Assembly: GCA_037576195.1 (NCBI GenBank)
Contig: CM075104.1
Coordinates: 9,802,775-9,866,774 of the forward strand
Reading direction: 5' to 3'
DNA: 64,000 nucleotides
Source of the DNA: Phytoseiulus persimilis
Taxonomy: Eukaryota; Arthropoda; Arachnida; Mesostigmata; Phytoseiidae
Numbering within the stretch: the stretch's first letter is position 1; every line of letters starts with the position of its first letter. Of the stretch, positions 1-10,331 are shown piece by piece. Both the position numbers and the translations under genes were made by a program. Below the pieces are notes generated by a model. The model ran no database searches. It had not been told where the DNA came from and saw only the letters and a program-made list of their open reading frames with translations.

Positions 1-219
1 TCTCGGACAGAGCTGCCAAAGCAATATGTTTGAGATTCATTCGTGGAAATCCGGTTATTTCCGGGACATCCCACTCAAGAATCCTTCCGAGAAGTGCAAA
101 ATATGTCGTTCCGCCCTTGATCTGGGAGCCTGGAGATTCCGCAACTGAGTCGATCAAAATTGAGAGCTTGACCCAACGGGTGGACATATGGATTACGTGA
201 ATCGGGGAGCCGCAAGGAA
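1..219 (-). CDS. Candidate partial exon running off the window edge
   Basis: An open frame on the minus strand runs from a possible acceptor (ccgcag, cut before 219) to the first base of the window. An internal ATG lies at 187-185, giving 62 codons to the edge. The sequence looks protein-like (for example MSTRWVKLSILIDS, then LLGRILEWDVPEI), but I recognise no family. A second open frame just upstream on the same strand (249-434, containing LLYHMPVPSLALLDEHG) might be an earlier exon, but I could not join the two in phase with a good donor. The evidence is only the length of the open frame and one acceptor-like site, so this may be chance. Confidence 0.25.
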
Positions 220-3200
220 CTGCGGAATTCATTCAGCTCGAATCCGCCTCAGAGTCTGGGTGATCCAATAACCTCAACGGTGTTCCCAAGAACCATGATT
301 CCTCGACTGCGAGAGTTGACTCCGTGCTCATCAAGCAATGCGAGCGAAGGCACGGGCATGTGATAAAGCAAGGAAGGGGTGATTGAAGTAAGATCCCTAG
401 CTCGATCGATCATTTGCGTATTAGAATACGACAAGCCGACCGCGTAGCTCGATCATACGAAATCAGCTAGCTCACGTCAGTGCGCTCCGCCGTGAGGCTG
501 CATGGGTTCCCGAATCGAATGGAATCGCGCTTGATGGGACGCTCTTGTGAGTTGACGTTTTGGGGAAACAATCGAGGGTCGGACAGAGCTCGGTCGAGCG
601 TTAATCAAGGGAGAACCGGTCATTTAAAGTAGTTAGGCAATTAACTCCGAGGGTTCGTGAATGGAGCTGAGCCCCAAGAACTCTCGGAGCATGGCTTTAG
701 AGCATTCAACAGTTGGCAGCAACGGAGGGATTCCGGGAGCAGAGACCAGCTCCATGACAAACAAGCCTCAATCCCAGATCCAGTTCAGAGCCCGGAATTT
801 TGGAGAGCACCACCTGGGAGCCGCTCACTCACTTCCAGAAGCATCAATGAGGATCTCCAGTACAAGAGGGAACCTTTTGCTCCCTTGAATAGATCCCGAG
901 CAGTCAATCTGGGGACAGCTGAAGTTCAATGCGGCGCGATCGCCAAAGAACGTGATTGGTAATTGTTCGGATCCGATGTGAAGTCCTCAACCGATACAGC
1001 AGCTGGACGTAAGCAGCCCGAATAGAGGGCTGAAGAGCACAGAGCCTCACCCCGTTTCCCATCAGTCTCCTTTCTAGATCAGCAGTGCCCGGATTTTGGG
1101 ACTGGTCTACCAGTCTCAGGCTCCTTGAGAATCTCTGGATCGCCGTTCGGGGAATGCTTGTCCAGGATCACCCCTTCGATCGGCTCTCGATGGTAATCGA
1201 TGCCAAGGGATTCACTTGAAGAGTGGATCGGTGATCGAAGCGCACCCGGAAATCGCTTTTGTGAAACAAGTGCCATCAGTATCTTCTAATTTGGAGCGAT
1301 CGTGTCGTGCGTCGTAGTTCCTGCTAGGAAGATGGTAACCGGCTCGATCCATGGTCGTGTTCTCGGCCCATAGCTGCGACCAGCAGCTGCGACACGATAC
1401 GGCCGTAGGCCCACGGTCGCAGAGCAGAACTCAGGCCGCTCATCTGCTCTCGCGAACCCTCCGCGCCTGGAGTGATAACTCAAAATCGGGGTGTTATGTG
1501 CAATCTGTGACGCCGGCTTCCCACAAGTGCACAGCTCACTTCCGTTTCAGGCACAAGCCATCACGTACGTGAGTCGGATGGTTTTTCCAGCCCCGTTTCG
1601 AAATTGAAAAGCTTCTGGGAGGCTGAGGCATCGTCAGGAAAATCGAACACTGGATCGTTTCCATGGCACACAGCCCCGAGTAGCACTGACACATCTGATG
1701 CAGTCTGAGAGCACCGATCTTGAATGCATCGTTGCCTCAGAATGGTTTGTTCCATGGACACTGGAATTAGGCTTTTCTTCGCTTGTCTGAAACCAAACAT
1801 GCTTCAGGCTCTCCGTCACCATAAAGGCCTCCTCCTGATGAAGCGAATGCGTTCATTCCCGAAGTCCACAATGGCAGCGCCTTGTCGCAAAATGGCAATA
1901 GAGCACAGACCGACAGTAATGTGTTCGTTATCTTGAGAGATTTTTTGGGCATCCGTGCTCTGTTTATCGACAGACTGCATCCTGGACACCGAAAGCAGTG
2001 AGTGAATTATCTTGGGAGAATACGGCTGAGTTTAGGAATTCGATAACATGTCTACGAACGATCAAGTCGATGCAGGTAGAGGAGAAGATTCCGAACAGCA
2101 AGCTCCTCTCGCCATGAAAAAGGTACCGGAGTTCTGCCTCATATCGGTTTGGTTATCAGTCGCTTTCAAAACGGGAGGCTTCATCTAATCGCTAGAATGA
2201 AGACCGGCTTCGAACTATGGCTTGCAAGTATTAATACCGCTGTTCTCGGAGTTGTTTGGAGTATCTTCGCTTCAAAGAAGACAGTCCACGGTGTCGCTCT
2301 CCAGGAAGCGACCCGATCATTCTGCGGGCTCGGAGAGAACAATCGAACCCTACGGAAACACAATCGATAAACCAGTTCTTAGAGCTGTGTGCCATAATTG
2401 TCGAGACGCGGACAACATTGTGTCCGAACTTTGAATCGTCCACCCACGGTTTCTCCGCTGGATGCTTTCAAGCGTTCTCGAGTCGGAAACTCGATTTATA
2501 GAGCGATTATTGGACAAAAGTCACGACTCTTCTGCTATCCGCGACTGTAATCGAGAAACTTGGTCAAGCGCGATGAGAATCTAGCGCTGAGAAGTGTCAG
2601 ACATGGAATTGTTTTGGATCCGTCGCAACGATTGTGTAAACAGTTCTCGACAGTTCAGTCTTTGTCATAGTGATTTCCTCGTGAATTATCCGATGAATCG
2701 AGTTTCGCCCATGTCCGAACTTGGACGACGTTCGATTGCCAGTGAGCTGCTCGAAAAAATATCTCTACTCATTGCAAGCTAACGATAGCGAAGCAGCGTA
2801 CCGCTGCAGAATACCACAACGACAACGCCTCGCGGACGTAGGTATGGCAGAAAAGAATGCGTACGCTCGTCGGCTATGTCAGGTTTGTCTGTCGGCGCAT
2901 GGTTCGCTCGACACCGCATGACGCTGAGACAAGCGAGCTTCCTTCATTATAGACACTCAAGGCGGGAGATTCGCTTTTGGCACTGCCATATAATGTATTG
3001 ACCCGAGCAGACAGATATTGCTATCGTCCAACACCGTATGTAAGCTCCGTATTTGAACGTGAAAATGGAGCAGAGGAGCGAATTGTCAATGCGGATGCAG
3101 TAAGTGATTGCTCTCTACCACTGTCAAGTCTACGATACGGGGAATACTCCCACGCTTGGGCAAACGCGCTGGTCAGCTTGACCCCAAGCCGAGTCATCCG

Positions 3201-3629
3201 AAAAGACTCCAGATAGAGGCAGAGGGCCTCTCTGAGGCTACTGCACTTCGCGCCGCGCTTTGAGTGAGCTGTCCGTTCTCAAATGTTCATGCCCCGTGAC
3301 AGAACCAGCGCTGACGACGAACCCAGGTTCGAACCGCTTGACCGGGGGCCAAACGGATATAAACTGCAGAGACAGCATTCTCCAGCGAGAGGCGTCTCGA
3401 TGAGCGATGAGTGGAAGCCGCCCGCAAGAACTGTTTTCAAATTCGGAACATTACCCGGGCTGGCAAATCACCATCCAAGAATTATAATGGCTTCAGTTCA
3501 ATAGTAACTTCCAGTATGATATTTCGCTGCTGAATACACTGCAACAGCTTTGAATAATCTGTCCGTTTGTCTGTGAATGGAGTGATGGTTTCGTATGCGT
3601 GATGAAGAATTCGACGAGCCTGATTTCAG
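220..3629. other. No gene assigned, left intergenic region
   Basis: Only short open frames on both strands, none with a recognisable domain or a convincing chain of splice sites. The right end abuts an acceptor-like cag at 3627-3629, just upstream of the LRRFIP2-like start, so part of this stretch may be 5' untranslated sequence or an upstream intron of that gene. Confidence 0.5.
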
Positions 3630-3665
3630 GGAGCCAAAACCGGCGGTGTCGTCAGGAGCGGCAGA

Positions 3666-5741
3666 ATGACGATGGACTCTAGCAGCACAGGAAGCACAAC
3701 TCCGACTCAACGACGAAGGATGGCGAACGGCGCGGGATCTGCGTTCGCCGCAGAGCACCAACTCGATCAGAATGCCAAGGAGGTATGTGTATCGATAGCA
3801 TTGTTTCCGTTTGGGTTCTACGAAATATTTCACAGCCTGCGATGATTGCTCGGCTTCGACGAGGAGAGTCGAATCTCGGAGCTCGTCGGCTCTTAGACTG
3901 TAAAGAGATCCAGGGTAACCTGGGATTGCCCCGGGCACTCCGAATCGAATAGGCTATGCATGACTCCGAAGCAGCGGGTCTTGTCCTCTTCGCCCCATCT
4001 TCATTGGTAGCTGATTTTTTAGACGAAGGTCAACCCATCCTTACCTCACAAACCTGCCGTTTACGTCGCCTTCGGTTCCGAACTCATTGATGGCACTCGG
4101 TTTGGAAATTTTGACATGATCCTTAACGTATTCGATCGGCTTACAGGCAGAAGCTCGTCTGGCGGCTCGACGGAAAGCGAGGGCTGAAGGCAGGGCCGCT
4201 AGGATGAAGGTTGTCGAGTCCGTTGACGAAGACGGACGCCCTAGAAACCGTGACGTGCGAGCAGCGTCTATAGCTTCAGTGTCTTCCAGGAGGAGTTCCG
4301 ACGCAGACTCCGAGTTCGGAGAATATAGGTGAACTTCGGATATTTTTGTCGATGCTGAGGATTGTTCCAGGGAGGCCGATAACTCCGGGTTTCTAATGAG
4401 ATAAAGTCTTGTTGCAGTCGAGAAGACCTTGAAGAGCAGTTGCGCAAAGCATTGATATCCATACACCAGATAGATTCTGACAAGCAGGCTTTCCAATATA
4501 TGGTGGAGACGCTTCGAGACGATATGGAGGAGCTCACTGAAAACTTCGTTCAAGTCAAGCGGAAACTAACGGACAAAACACGAGCTTTCGATCAGTTGAC
4601 GAGAGACTCGAACAACCTCAAGCAAGACAAAGCATATCTCGAGCACCAAGTCAAAGAGCGAGACCGTCTGATCGGTGTAAGTTCCCTTATCCAGCCTGTG
4701 ACTGAATAGCTCGAGCTGTTTTTCGGATGGACCTTGTTGAAGTTTCCATTTGCGGGGTTGTGCAGAACGAGAACGTTGTTAAGATCAGGCGTCGAGGGCC
4801 GGGGAGCTCATGGGGAAATTCGCGGCCCACAGTGGGCGTTCCTGAACATACCGCGAGAAAACGGGCACTTCAAGACACTCGAGTAACACCCACATTAAAT
4901 CACGTCGTGCCTCAGGATCTCCCAGTTGACATGTCCAGTTTTCAAAGACGTCGTCAATGGGGTCAAACTTGATGGAAATGTTTCTTTCCAGGAACACGGT
5001 CTAGTTCTTGTTGGAGAAGATGAAGGTCAACTGCAGCTTGTGAGCAAGGACATGTCCGAAGTTCTCAGGGGTGCCGGCGAAGGGAATCTCGAACGTAAAC
5101 TACAAGCACTGAATGAAGAGAAGCAGAGTTTAGAGGAAGAGGTTTCAAGGTCAGTATGCAAGAAGATACTCGAACGGGAGGTCCTCGACGATACTTGCCA
5201 ATAGCTGAAGAATTATTCAATTCGCCCAGTCTCGGAACATACCGCCGTGATTCACGTAGGCCTCTCCAGTAGCTAAATTTGGTGGATGATTACGAGAATT
5301 TCCTCCACTTGCAGGTTGCGCGAAGATTTACGCGAAGAAAGAGCACGAGCACACCGGTTAGAAGACGTTTCGCGTCAGGCCGGTGGCCGCGATACTCAGG
5401 CGATCCTTGACGCGCAGAGGGAAGCCAGTAAAGCCGTATCGGACTACAAGTACAAACTCAAGCGGGCCGAACAAGAGATCACAACATTGACGTCGCAAAA
5501 CGCGAGACTCGACACCCAGCTGAAACACTACAAAAGCCAAGCGGAGGAGTCGGAAAGAGCTGAGGAAGAGCTTAAAGCAGAGAAGCGGAAAATTCTCCGA
5601 GAGCTTCGCGAAGCTCAGACCCGGATTGAGGAGCTCGAGACCACAAACGCTCACCTCCAGAAACGCATGGACAAACTCAAAACGGCCCGGAGTCAGATTT
5701 TGAGCGAAGCCGCACGGGACACCTCGCCCCCGCCTATTTGA
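3666..5741 (+). CDS. LRRFIP2: LRRFIP1/2-like coiled-coil protein, five exons
   Basis: Exons 3666-3782, 4147-4328, 4418-4676, 4992-5149 and 5315-5741 join in phase through GT-AG introns and give about 380 residues. The family (leucine-rich repeat flightless-interacting proteins) binds Flightless-1 and acts as a cytoplasmic adaptor in actin and Wnt/TLR signalling. Diagnostic blocks: an N-terminal FAAEHQLDQNAKE-AEARLAAR segment (family form SAEDQALxxIAREAEARLAAKR), a coiled coil from about residue 100, RDRLIGEHGLVLV (family RDELIEKHGLVII), GAGEGNLERKL, and a C-terminal SDYKYKLKRAEQEITTL coiled coil ending in ELKAEKRKILREL and THAHLQKR-type sequence. The protein is short: the alternatively spliced middle region of vertebrate LRRFIPs is absent. 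The start is the first in-frame ATG. An acceptor at 3628-3629 leaves open a longer amino terminus (frame open upstream as GAKTGGVVRSGR), so the start is less certain than the rest. Confidence 0.9.
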
Positions 5742-6826
5742 GACTGGTCTGATTCCCAAGCAATCAATGAATCACGTGCAATCGTCCCACAGTATGACGG
5801 GTTGTGACTCCGAGATTTCCGTCAAGGCAACTCCGCTTTCACTCCGAATCGAAATATCTCAAGCAAGCAGCGGTACCATTGTGAATGATGGATATTGTGA
5901 GACTTTCGAGGAAGTGCGAAAAGAGGGGAAAAAACTAGAACCAACCAAGCTTTCTTTTGCCGCTCCATCTGTTCGACGGAGATGCGTGTTGTGTGCCAGG
6001 TTCTTGAAGTCGGAACCGATAACAGACAAACAGACATTCACAAAGCTGAGAGTTTTGATTTTTTTCTGAGCTCAAAGCCGACCCACAGACCTCGTGTGTG
6101 AAATACTACAAAACTCCTCTTTTTTAGCAACCGAGAATGACAATAAACGGAAAATTTTACAAGTTTTTCATGACGCTGATAAACCGGTAGGGTTTTTCCT
6201 CTGCGCCATTCCTCTCGATAGTGAGGTTTCTCGCTTCCTCGCGCATTGATATCGTAACTTATGACCAAGAGAAGCGACGGGGAGGTGATCCTCGAAATTT
6301 CTGCCAGCTTCGGACTGTCAGTTGCTCTGACGCGGTACTAGACCATCTTTTGTAGGTCACGTCTATGAAAATGAAAAATCGTCTCATAGGTACTCCGGGA
6401 TCGGAAACTGCAAGGGTTTGAGCTTCCACTCATCAATGTCTTGGTGGATGATTCCGTTCGTCGTGCCAGTCTCGATGGAGCCATGAGCTCCAACGGACAG
6501 ATGATGTGAAGAGAGAGACGTCACTGGAGACTTTGCTTCTCCGAGCATTTGAAGCTGCGGGAATTGAATCCTTGGATTCGAAGATGGGCTTTGAGAATAA
6601 GAGAGTTCAGATGAGGAAAGACTCAATTCAGGGCAGGTGGGACAGATCGTCTGGTTCAAATCAAGATTTACCGAATGTTTCGAGAGAGGATGAGAATGTG
6701 ATCAGGCCTGCTTCAATCGCTTTCGAACGCCGTGGAATCCAGGGAAGCGGATGCAGTGATCAGTCCGCTGAGGTGACTCAAGCATTCGGACACTCACGAG
6801 GTCAACCAACGAAGCAAAATGAAGTA
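5742..6826. other. Intergenic space between two convergent genes
   Basis: This separates the 3' ends of the LRRFIP2-like (+) and Artemis-like (-) genes. It holds the likely poly(A) signal of the former. Open frames here (for example 6506-6877 +) overlap the Artemis 3' end and show no family features. Confidence 0.6.
6143..6148 (+). terminator. AATAAA poly(A) signal, likely for the LRRFIP2-like gene
   Basis: A perfect AATAAA lies about 400 bases after the LRRFIP2-like stop codon, on the same strand and before the convergent gene. The position fits a normal animal 3' UTR. Confidence 0.5.
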
Positions 6827-8215
6827 TCACAAAAGTCGTTTATGTTCAGGACTTTCCAAATGCGCGAGGGAAGGTGAGGGAGATGCTCTCCTTTTTTCTA
6901 TGCACCCCTTCATTTTGAGCTTATTCATTAGAGTCTGACGGGGGGGATCTTCAGCTGAATTACTGGACTCCCCACTCGATTCTCGCGTATGCCTCCTCTT
7001 CGAAGTGGATCCCTGCTCATCGAGAGGTTTCGTTGTGTGCCATTTCTTCTGAGTTATAGATCCTTTTTCTAATGTTCTCAGTATGTCCTCTTCAGAACAG
7101 TCACGTATGACATTCGCGTGGACAGTATCCGGATTGAGGAAATTAAGAAGGTCGGAGACTTCTTCCAAACTTGGATGCGTGGACCAGCAAACGTGGTAAA
7201 TGTCTTTCTTGCGTTTGTTCTTCACGTAGAGCTCCTGTTCTTGGTTCTCCCTGTGCTCGGCAATGAATTTTCTATAGGAGAACAAGAGTTTCAGCACGCG
7301 ACCGGAACGATAGTCTCTCCGCACTCTAGCACAACTTCTCGCTCTGGGCGGGAAGCCTCGCTGACAGAAATGAACGCGGCAAAGCGGATCTGTCGTGAAA
7401 ATGTCGGTCATTCCAGAGAACCCCTGGTACAAAGAAAGCCGTTCTTCTGTGACATGAATTCCCGAGTTGGCGACTCTCGCTAACGCTTGCAATAAGTTTT
7501 CGTATCCGACATCGTACATCGTGTAAACACAAATATAGTTCGTCTCATCTTCCTGAAGATGTCGATCAATCAACGGCTCGATATAACGCAAGACTTCTTC
7601 CCTGGTGGGAATACTCCAAACGTTGCTCGGTCTACACCACGTCGAGTCAAAGTACACGGCGTTGAACACCTTAATTCCCTTGTGCATTCTGAGACACTTT
7701 TTCAGTCTCAGATCCTGCTTCGTCAAGCGGAAGTCTCCCGTGTAGAGGCAGCGGAACTTCGGTTTCCCCCTCTCGAGCAAGAACATCACGGACCCCACGA
7801 TATGCTCGGCCGAAGTCAGGGTCACAGTCACCGAGTAAGGGGCTTCACCGAAATCTATGGGAATTTCGAAAGGGATGTCCAATTCCAGCGGATGGAAAGA
7901 ATCGTGGAGCTCTTGGATTTCTGGACGATTGCGAATCATTCGCACCGTGAGTGGAGATGAGTAGATTTTAATTTTATGAGTGACAACATAGGATATCAGA
8001 TCAGGATCTAGGATACCCTCTTGATGATCTCTGCGAATCAAGGAGAATTCGATTTCAGCTGAATGATTCTGGGCTGATACACAAAAAACTAAGTTATCAA
8101 GGGCCACCTACTTGTGGTCATGAGATAGGAAATATGCTCTGATGGTCTGGTCCGCCTCGAAGCGGTCGATCATGAGGCCCGGAAATTCCGGGATTCGGCC
8201 TCGGAAAGTTGACAT
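6827..8215 (-). CDS. DCLRE1C: Artemis/SNM1C-like MBL/beta-CASP nuclease
   Basis: Two exons, 8215-8112 and 8030-6827, are joined across an 81-base intron that splits the lysine of SHDHKDH. They give 435 residues. Artemis opens hairpin ends and trims overhangs in non-homologous end joining with DNA-PKcs in the nucleus. The start MSTFRGRIPEFPGLMIDRF matches the family start. Visible motifs: motif 1 HDHKDH (His32, His34, Asp36, His37), motif 3 His111 in AEHIVGSVMF, motif 4 YTGDF (Asp134), beta-CASP VYFDSTW (Asp163), RVHFC, and CWSTHPSLEEVSDLL (family FSFHSSYSEIKDFL) followed by NPDTVHANVI. The usual HCPG of motif 3 reads HIVG here. After the catalytic core there are only about 110 residues, low-complexity and basic, so the long regulatory tail of human Artemis (692 residues) is mostly missing. 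The arginine-rich stretch PPRARSCARVRRDYR could hide an unrecognised splice. Confidence 0.9.
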
Positions 8216-8666
8216 GGCCCTGTACACAGTATCCTGACTTTGAACAAATCACAGTTATCCGTTAAGGAATCTTGCAGGGAGTGGAGTGCGTTCAAAAAAA
8301 TATTGAGTGGTGGATTAATTTTCGCCCGTTTACTCAACAACACATTCATGTTTGTCCTCGCACGAATCATAGGAACCTGTGAGATCCTCAGATTGTTGTC
8401 TTCCTGATCGTATTCACCTTCAACCCATGGAACTGCGGGTCGTCTCTCAGATGCAACGCGTTGAACCCAGCCACTCCAAGTGCCGGTTCTGGTGAGCCTG
8501 CCTGCAGAGACCGCTCTGAATGATGACACTGATCCGTCGTCTCCTCGAACCTTATCTTGACCCGATCCTACTTGCGATTCTAAGGAGCGGGTATGTCGAA
8601 CTGCGAACCTCGTGCAACGCACAGAACGGTATCATGGGTTAAACTTCCAGAGACGCGGTGTGCGGA

Positions 8667-9205
8667 TTATGACGAGACATTGTTCTTGAAACCAATCTGG
8701 GTAAGCTTTGCTGATGACGATGATCTTGCCGAAAAAGGAGAAAAAAGCTGAAGAATTTTCTGCAGCGCTCAGTGTTTTCAGGAATATCGGTTCGAGCTCT
8801 TCGGAGCGCCTTACTCTGACGGTTCCCGAGAGAACTTGGAAGAACTCGCTGGGCTCCACCGTTGTTAAAACTGCAAGGTCGATACCAGGAGGCGCGTATT
8901 TTGATGCGAGCCAATTCCTGTGCGAATGAACCAACGATTCCATGGGAGTTTGAGAGAGTCGAGCAATATCGTAGCGCGTCTTTGTGGCCACACCATCAAC
9001 TGGGGTATGGCGATGATGTTGATCCTCGGAGCTTCCGCGACAGACATCTGTTGAGTTCGATCGCGCCCCCTTTGATCGTGCGTTTGACCGCGCATGTTTG
9101 ATCCGTGAATTTATCAAGTCGGAATTCGTTGAGGAGGATCTGATCGGGATGATTTAGCATGCGAAATTCAACTGGTTCTATCAAGTCATCTGCCGTAATG
9201 ACCAT
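8667..9205 (-). CDS. Putative small three-exon gene, unknown function
   Basis: A phase-consistent chain can be read: 9205-9046, 8999-8815 and 8759-8667, with introns of 46 and 55 bases. The second has a strong donor (AGA/gtaagg) and acceptor (gctgcag). It gives 145 residues, with segments such as DLIEPVEFRMLNHPDQILL, YDIARLSQTPMESLVHSHR, VEPSEFFQVLSGTVR and a serine-rich end SARSSSSAKLTQIGF. No family is recognised. The ATG at 9205 may instead lie inside an intron, with the true exon starting at a cggcag acceptor a few codons later, in which case more exons lie upstream (see 9206-10331). The gene is head to tail with the Artemis-like gene, about 450 bases upstream of it. Overlapping frames are also open here, so the model is tentative. 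Confidence 0.35.
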
Positions 9206-10331
9206 TTATTTCCGACCTAATCGAACGTGCTCAATGCGAGGGAAAGACTACAACGGTGGCCACTTGCGCCCTGAGCATTTGCGGCCAAGCATGTCACAGG
9301 GATAAAGTGCTCTCCATCATGGGGCTCTAGTATGAGATACTGTGGGTCTCCATCTCCTCATTCGGGAATCAAAAAGACTTCATCGCGTCCCACGACCGTC
9401 GTCTTGAGAGAAGTCGGAGGATGAGGGACCTTGGAAGTTGAGCCTGTCGAGAGAATCTTGTTCGTAAGGTATCGCTGGAGTCTATAATCCAGTGGTAGCG
9501 CCCCCATCGTGCTCGGATTCCTCGCGGTTTTCGTCTGAAGCGATCGGCTCGGACGCATATTTCCCCATTGCGACACCACGCTGTATTTTTTCTATGCTCG
9601 GCTGGAAGAAGATCTGCCATCTCAATGGATGCACCCACGAAATCATCCTTTTACCTTGACGAGTGCACGAATTCCAGCGGTTCGCCGTTCACGACGAGTA
9701 CGTGTCGTCCTTTCTCCGTGTCAAAATGGTAAGGTACGTAGGTTCGTTGCTCTGTGAAGCGGAGTTGAGAAAATGAGTGAGTCCAGTTTAGGAGGATTTC
9801 TCATTGAGGTCCAAGTTAAGTGATTGTGATGATCTTGGAGTCGCCAGGGCCAGCGAGTCACCGACGGAAAATTTCCAAGAAGGCGATCATCAACTGGTGC
9901 GGAAATACGCGCCGCGGCGTGCTTGCCGCACTTTTGTTGCATACACTGTGTGTTACACATCTCATATCGTGGGTCGTCACGGCATTGGGGCTTCAAACCA
10001 CGATCGAGTTGTTCAAAACACGATCCCTAGCAGCCCTATGCGACCACCCAATTGCATAGGCCCGCGGATACCGATGATGCCTCGCCCGTCCAACATGCAC
10101 AAGACTCCCGTCAAAACAGCGGGGCTACTAAGAGGTGAATTCGCTCTGTCCACCTCCTTGCCCTGTGTAATCATTATCAGGGATAGTGAGAAATAATGAG
10201 AAGAACCGTTCTGTATGTAATCAGAGACTACTCGGAAAACGGTTGGAAAATCACAATCAGTCCTGTGCTGCATAGGAACTCAGAAAAGTCCTCCACCAGC
10301 TCTCCTTGTTGTTAAGCTCACTCCGGTCAGA
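9206..10331. other. Unassigned; possible upstream exons of the 8.7-9.2 kb gene
   Basis: On the minus strand, about 9360-9580 and 9250-9360 carry protein-like open segments (for example LSTGSTSKVPHPPTSLKTT and QYLILEPHDGEHFIPVTC). They are separated by stops and I could not connect them in phase. The remainder, up to the stop of the next gene at 10332, shows nothing clear. No AATAAA for that minus-strand gene was seen here. Confidence 0.3.

Noticed and set aside
3315-3360. GGTTCGAACC resembling a tRNA B box
   Set aside because: No matching A box or cloverleaf could be drawn on either strand.
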